This document shows positions 60,379 through 64,000 of a stretch of 64,000 nt of DNA, one piece after another. The stretch comes from CAWFSE01 sp963697565. Lineage in GTDB: Bacteria; Actinomycetota; Actinomycetes; CAVWCF01. The position numbers were made by a program, and so were the translations under genes. The DNA is taken from the NCBI GenBank assembly GCA_963697565.1, contig CAVOOM010000008.1:372001-436000 (forward strand), in the 5' to 3' direction. Position 1 is the stretch's first letter. Each line of letters starts with the position of its first letter. The notes below the pieces were generated by a model. The model was given only the letters and a program-made list of their open reading frames with translations, was not told the origin of the DNA and ran no database searches.

Positions 60379-60433
60379 CGCCTCGTGCCCGGCGCCAGGG
60401 TCGGAGGTCCCGTCCCTTGCGCGCCTTGGTCTG

Positions 60434-60439
60434 CATGAT
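60434..60439 (+). promoter_or_regulatory. -10 box of the citrate synthase gene
   Basis: CATGAT is six bases before ATG 60446, the spacing of a leaderless gene. Confidence 0.4.
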
Positions 60440-60445
60440 CGCGGA

Positions 60446-61732
60446 ATGAGCGACTTCGCCCTCCACCACCCCGGAGGCGAGCTGCCGTTGTCGGTGACCC
60501 CGTCGTCCGAGGGCCCCTCCGGCCTCGGGGTCGGCTCGCTGCTCAAGGAGACAGGCGAGGTCACCCTCGACCCGGGCTTCGTCAACACGGCGGCCTGCGC
60601 CTCGGCCATCACCTTCATCGACGGCGACGCCGGGATCCTGCGCTACCGCGGCTACCCGATCGAGCAGCTGGCCAAGCACTCCACGTTCCTCGAGGTGGCC
60701 TACCTGCTCATCCACGGGGAGCTCCCGACGGCCGATGAGCTGGCCCGTTTCACCGAGAGCGTGCGGATGCACACGCTGCTGCACGAGGACCTGCGGTGGT
60801 TCTTCGACGGCTTCCCGCGCGACGCCCACCCGATGGCGGTGCTGTCGAGCGCGGTGAGCGCCCTGTCGGCCTTCTACCAGGACTCGCTGGACCCCTTCGA
60901 CGCGCAGCAGGTCGAGATCTCGACGGTGCGGCTGCTCGCCAAGGTGCCGACGATCGCGGCGTACGCGTACAAGAAGTCCATCGGGCAGCCGTTCCTCTAC
61001 CCCGACAACTCCCTGGACTACACCGAGAACTTCCTGCGGTTGGTGTTCGGGGTCCCGGCCGCGCCGTACGAGGTCGACCCGGTGATCGCCCGGGCCCTCG
61101 ACATGCTGCTGGTCCTCCATGCCGACCACGAGCAGAACTGCTCGACGTCGACGGTGCGGCTGGTCGGCTCCTCGCACGCCAACCTCTTCGCCTCGGTCTC
61201 GGCGGGCGTCAACGCGCTCTTCGGCCCGCTGCACGGGGGAGCCAACCAGGCCGTCCTCGAGATGCTCGAGCGGATCGCCGCCGACGGAGGCGACATCGAC
61301 GCGTTCGTCCGCCGGGTCAAGGCGAAGGACGAGGGCGTCAAGCTGATGGGCTTCGGGCACCGGGTCTACCGCAACTACGACCCGCGGGCCGCGCTCGTCA
61401 AGGCAGCCGCCCACGACGTCATCGCCCACACCGGCGCCGACGACCCGATGCTCGACCTGGCCATGCGGCTGGAGGAGATCGCGCTCGCCGACCCGTACTT
61501 CGCCGAGCGTCGGCTCTACCCGAACGTGGACTTCTACACCGGCCTTATCTACCGGGCGATGGGCTTCCCATCGAAGATGTTCACGGTGCTCTTCGCGCTG
61601 GGCCGGCTGCCCGGATGGATCGCCCAGTGGCGGGAGATGATCGAGGACCCCGCCACCAAGATCGGCCGGCCGCGGCAGGTCTACGTCGGCGCCACCGAGC
61701 GGGCGTATCTGCCGCTGGCGCAGCGCGGCTAG
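60446..61732 (+). CDS. gltA: Citrate synthase
   Basis: Condenses acetyl-CoA and oxaloacetate. At 428 residues this is the type II (hexameric) length. Catalytic histidines are in LHADHEQNCSTS and GFGHRVYRNYDPR, the Asp in PNVDFYTGLI, and GPLHGGANQAVLEM is typical. The N-terminus LDPGFVNTAACASAITFIDG is the usual GltA domain. ATG 60446 matches the family start. Its last four bases overlap the convergent nuclease gene. Confidence 0.95.
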   Translation: MSDFALHHPGGELPLSVTPSSEGPSGLGVGSLLKETGEVTLDPGFVNTAACASAITFIDGDAGILRYRGYPIEQLAKHSTFLEVAYLLIHGELPTADELARFTESVRMHTLLHEDLRWFFDGFPRDAHPMAVLSSAVSALSAFYQDSLDPFDAQQVEISTVRLLAKVPTIAAYAYKKSIGQPFLYPDNSLDYTENFLRLVFGVPAAPYEVDPVIARALDMLLVLHADHEQNCSTSTVRLVGSSHANLFASVSAGVNALFGPLHGGANQAVLEMLERIAADGGDIDAFVRRVKAKDEGVKLMGFGHRVYRNYDPRAALVKAAAHDVIAHTGADDPMLDLAMRLEEIALADPYFAERRLYPNVDFYTGLIYRAMGFPSKMFTVLFALGRLPGWIAQWREMIEDPATKIGRPRQVYVGATERAYLPLAQRG

Positions 61733-62553
61733 CGGCTCGGGAGCGGCTCACCCGGGCAGGTCGCGAGGATCCCCGCGATCGCGTCGCGCTCGGCGGCGGT
61801 GACCCAGAGTCCGTACGCCTGCTTGGCCGCGACGATGCGCGCGACGTACGCGCACCGGTAGGCCTTGTTCGGCGGCAGCCAGGTGGCGGCGTCGCCGTCG
61901 CCCTTCTGCTGGTTGAGCGAGCCCTTGACGGCGAGCAGGTTGAGCGGGTCGTTGGCGAAGGCCAGGCGCTGCTCGGGCGACCACTGCTGGGCGCCCTTCT
62001 GCCACGCGTCGGAGAGCGCCACCACATGGTCGATCTGCACGGCGGTCGAGGTGCCGGGGCCGCGGACGAAGGGGATGGACTCCGCCGAGTACGGGTCACG
62101 CAGCGTTCCGGCGGCGGCGACGCACCCCTGGGTGCCGGGCTTGAGCGCCAGGTCGACGAGATCGCGCCGCAGGATGTCGTTGCGGGTGTCGCAGCCGTTG
62201 CGGTCGACGTCGGACCAGGCCGGGCCGAACAGGTCGCGGTCGTAGCCGGTCTTGGGCGCGCGGCCCTTGACGGGCAGCGTGGCCAGCGCCGCGAGGGCGC
62301 CGTTGGCCGCCGCCGGAGAAGCAGTGGGCGGCGGCGGGGTCGGGGTCGGTGTGGGGGTAGGCGTCGGGGTGGCCGCCTCAGGGCTGGGCGTGGGCGCAGC
62401 GCTGGGGGAGTCCACCGGGGACGCTGAGGGGCGCGGCGACGTCGAGGGGTCTGCGCCGCCCGGCCCGCCCCCGGACGCGACAACGAGCAGCCCGAGCACG
62501 CCGACGGCGATGGCAGCCCCGGCGGCCACCCGCGGCGCTTGTCTCGCGGTCAC
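61729..62553 (-). CDS. Secreted HNH nuclease-like protein (DUF1524 domain)
   Basis: An exported protein of about 274 residues. After a signal/anchor helix (AAGAAIAVGVLGLLVVASG) comes a 60-residue Ser/Pro/Thr linker containing TPTPTPTPTP, then a DUF1524/HNH domain with VQIDHVVALSDAWQKGAQ, NDPLNLLAVKGSLNQQKGD and WLPPNKAYRCAYVARI. The first His of IDHVV, the Asn of NDPLNL and the QQKGD block are conserved. It probably cuts DNA outside the cell or in the wall. GTG 62553 is the start. Confidence 0.87.
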   Translation of the reverse strand: MTARQAPRVAAGAAIAVGVLGLLVVASGGGPGGADPSTSPRPSASPVDSPSAAPTPSPEAATPTPTPTPTPTPPPPTASPAAANGALAALATLPVKGRAPKTGYDRDLFGPAWSDVDRNGCDTRNDILRRDLVDLALKPGTQGCVAAAGTLRDPYSAESIPFVRGPGTSTAVQIDHVVALSDAWQKGAQQWSPEQRLAFANDPLNLLAVKGSLNQQKGDGDAATWLPPNKAYRCAYVARIVAAKQAYGLWVTAAERDAIAGILATCPGEPLPSR

Positions 62554-62680
62554 TCTCAACGCTGGTGCTCCCCGTGGGCTGGTTGGTGGATGGCTGGCCG
62601 CCAGGCGGCCCTTGCCCAGTCTCCCGCGGGATACCCACAGATCGCCGCGCCCAACCCCGCTGCCCTGGTTGGCTGTGCCC

Positions 62681-63571
62681 ATGCGACCTGCCGCGGCGAC
62701 CGCCGCCGCGGTCTTCTCCGTGTCGGCGCTCGCCGGATGCGGACGGCTCGACGACCTCGCGTACGAGCCGACGCAGACCCCGGAGTCGTGGCTCACCATC
62801 CAGCCGTACGCCCGGTTGACCCTCGTCGGACGCGAGGTCGTCCTCGTGCAGCCCACGACCTCGGCCATCGTCTACGGGCTCGGCCTGCTCGCTGTGGTGG
62901 TGGGCGCCCGCTTCCTGTGGCGTCGCCGCAGCGAGCGCTCGCGCCTGTGGTGGGGCGTCGCCCTCATCCTCTGGGGGGTCGGGGCGTTGCTGGCCGGCAC
63001 CAGCTACGAGGCGTTCAGCTAGCGATCAAGTGCGAGGGCCGACCCACCTGTGTGTGGACCAGCGGGTGGGAGATCGGCTACCTGGTCGTCTCGGTGGCGA
63101 GCTTCGACGCGATCGCGTTGGCGGTGGCCTACTCCTGCGCGCTCGGCCGGGCGCGTCGGGCGCTGTCGGCGTACGCGCTGCTGAACCTCGCCCTCTACCT
63201 GGTTGTGGTCGCCGTCGGTGTGGGCCTCGCGAACCGCTTCCTGATCTCCTTTGAGCTGCTGCTCGTGTTCGTCGCGCCCACCGTCATCTGGTGCTTCGCG
63301 CTCAACGCCGTGCGCTACCGACGCGATCGGCAGCCGCTGGATCGGGCCTTGCTCGGCGCGTGGGTCGGGCTCGCGCTCACGATCGCGGCCTACCTCGGCT
63401 ACCTCGCGGCCGGCCTCACCGAGACGCTCTGGGACAGCGGGGTCTGGTTCTCGGCCAACGACGTGCTCCACCTCGGCCTGATCGCCTGGATGCTCTACCT
63501 GGCCGTGGTCCTCGACCCGCTGGTCGTGGACGCGAGGCCGGAGCGATCCCGTCGAGGCCGCCGCCGGCTGA
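62681..63571 (+). CDS. Membrane protein with N-terminal lipobox-like signal (frame breaks)
   Basis: About 296 residues. The N-terminus has a signal-like helix ending LAGC, then a 50-residue extracytoplasmic part and about seven membrane helices (LGLLAVVVGARFLW onwards, FELLLVFVAPTVIWCFALNA, NDVLHLGLIAWMLYLAVVLD). A missing base near 63018 and an extra base near 63545 break the frame; repaired it ends DPVEAAAG. The family is not recognised. The combination of lipobox and many helices is unusual, so the LAGC may be coincidental. Convergent with the helicase gene. Confidence 0.65.
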
Positions 63572-63586
63572 GCGGTGCGGATGCGG

Positions 63587-64000
63587 TCAGCGACCGCGGC
63601 GGCTGCCTCGCATCGACACCGCGACTGCGCCGCCGGACGACGTGCCAGCCGGACGACGTGCCCCGGCTGGCACCGCCACGTGCACTGCTGCTGCGGTTGC
63701 CGCCGCGACCGCTGCGCGACGAGCCGCCCCCGGCGCGCTGCTGGACCTGGGGCGCGGCCGGCGGGGGAGTGACCAGGGTGCGCTCGCCCGGTGCGAGCTC
63801 GGACAGCAGCGGGTGATCGGGTCCCAACCGCGTGGTGGTCGGCTTGATCCCCGCCTTGCGGGTCAGGTCGCGGACGTCGGCGGCCTGAGCGTCGGTCATC
63901 AGCGTGACCACGGTGCCCGACGAGCCGGCCCGGGCCGTACGGCCGGAGCGGTGCAGGTAGGCCTTGTGCTCGATGGGCGGGTCGGCGTGCACCACGAGGG
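63587..64000 (-). CDS. DEAD-box RNA helicase, N-terminal part off window
   Basis: Only the C-terminal end is visible. Helicase motif VI HRSGRTARAGSSGTVVTLM is clear, preceded by DPPIEHKAYLHR. The tail is rich in Gly, Arg and Ser, as in RNA-binding DEAD-box helicases. An extra T near 63640, inside a GTSSG repeat, breaks the frame; without it the protein ends VSMRGSRRGR and stops at 63587. The gene continues beyond the right edge. Confidence 0.87.

Overview
The window is high-GC DNA with many GTG and TTG starts from an actinomycete. Marker genes include whiB1, the sigR-rsrA redox sigma/anti-sigma pair, the actinobacterial 24-residue ribosomal protein bL37, nickel superoxide dismutase with its protease, the multifunctional 2-oxoglutarate enzyme Kgd, and BsaP. 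The mix (Ni-SOD, SigR/RsrA, Kgd, type IV pilus-like ATPase) fits Propionibacteriales, perhaps Nocardioidaceae; this is inference. No insertion sequence, integrase, CRISPR array, rRNA or tRNA was seen.

Layout. 0-2.7 kb: copper efflux (copA partial, copZ), a CBS protein and a membrane protein. 2.6-8.9 kb: hisN, a TetR regulator, a DUF2231 protein, rsgA-aroA, an SRAP protein, sigR-rsrA, bL37. 9-16.4 kb: two uncharacterised genes, a ~500-nt non-coding stretch, a possible 21-residue peptide, two membrane HD/HD-GYP proteins, a biotin carboxylase plus a 71-residue biotin carrier, a PilT-type ATPase. 16.4-24.3 kb: bsaP, thioesterase, GNAT, an IlvG-like enzyme, a META lipoprotein and bioAFDB. 24.4-29 kb: pdtaS, whiB1, a lipid kinase, a membrane protein, sigF-rsbW. 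29-37.6 kb: AI-2E-type transporter, GNAT, sodN/sodX, malic enzyme, quinone oxidoreductase, kgd. 37.7-50.7 kb: acyl-CoA dehydrogenase, an ABC exporter pair, an acetylpolyamine amidohydrolase-like gene, a five-gene peptide ABC importer, oligopeptidase B, an aromatic amino acid hydroxylase. 50.7-64 kb: SDR, a sulfide-handling operon, a DprA-like gene, a five-gene ALDH/SDR/hydrolase operon, a 3-ketoacid CoA-transferase, citrate synthase, a secreted HNH nuclease, a membrane protein and a partial DEAD-box helicase.

Gene order from rsgA to the lipid kinase resembles the mycobacterial Rv3217c-Rv3228 block, but is opened up by the HD-GYP pair, the biotin carboxylase and the biotin biosynthesis genes. 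Regulation is unusually legible: SigR-type promoters precede both copZ and sigR, a CRP-like palindrome precedes whiB1, a CsoR/CstR-like palindrome precedes the sulfide operon, and a palindrome spans the tetR promoter. More than a dozen genes have a TANNNT-like -10 box only 6-7 bases before the start codon, implying leaderless mRNAs.

Many genes are split by single-base frame breaks, mostly one extra base, dense at about 30-50 kb and absent from about 50.7 to 62.6 kb. They hit housekeeping genes such as kgd and aroA, so sequence error is more likely than gene decay. Coordinates for these genes span the reconstructed full-length gene.
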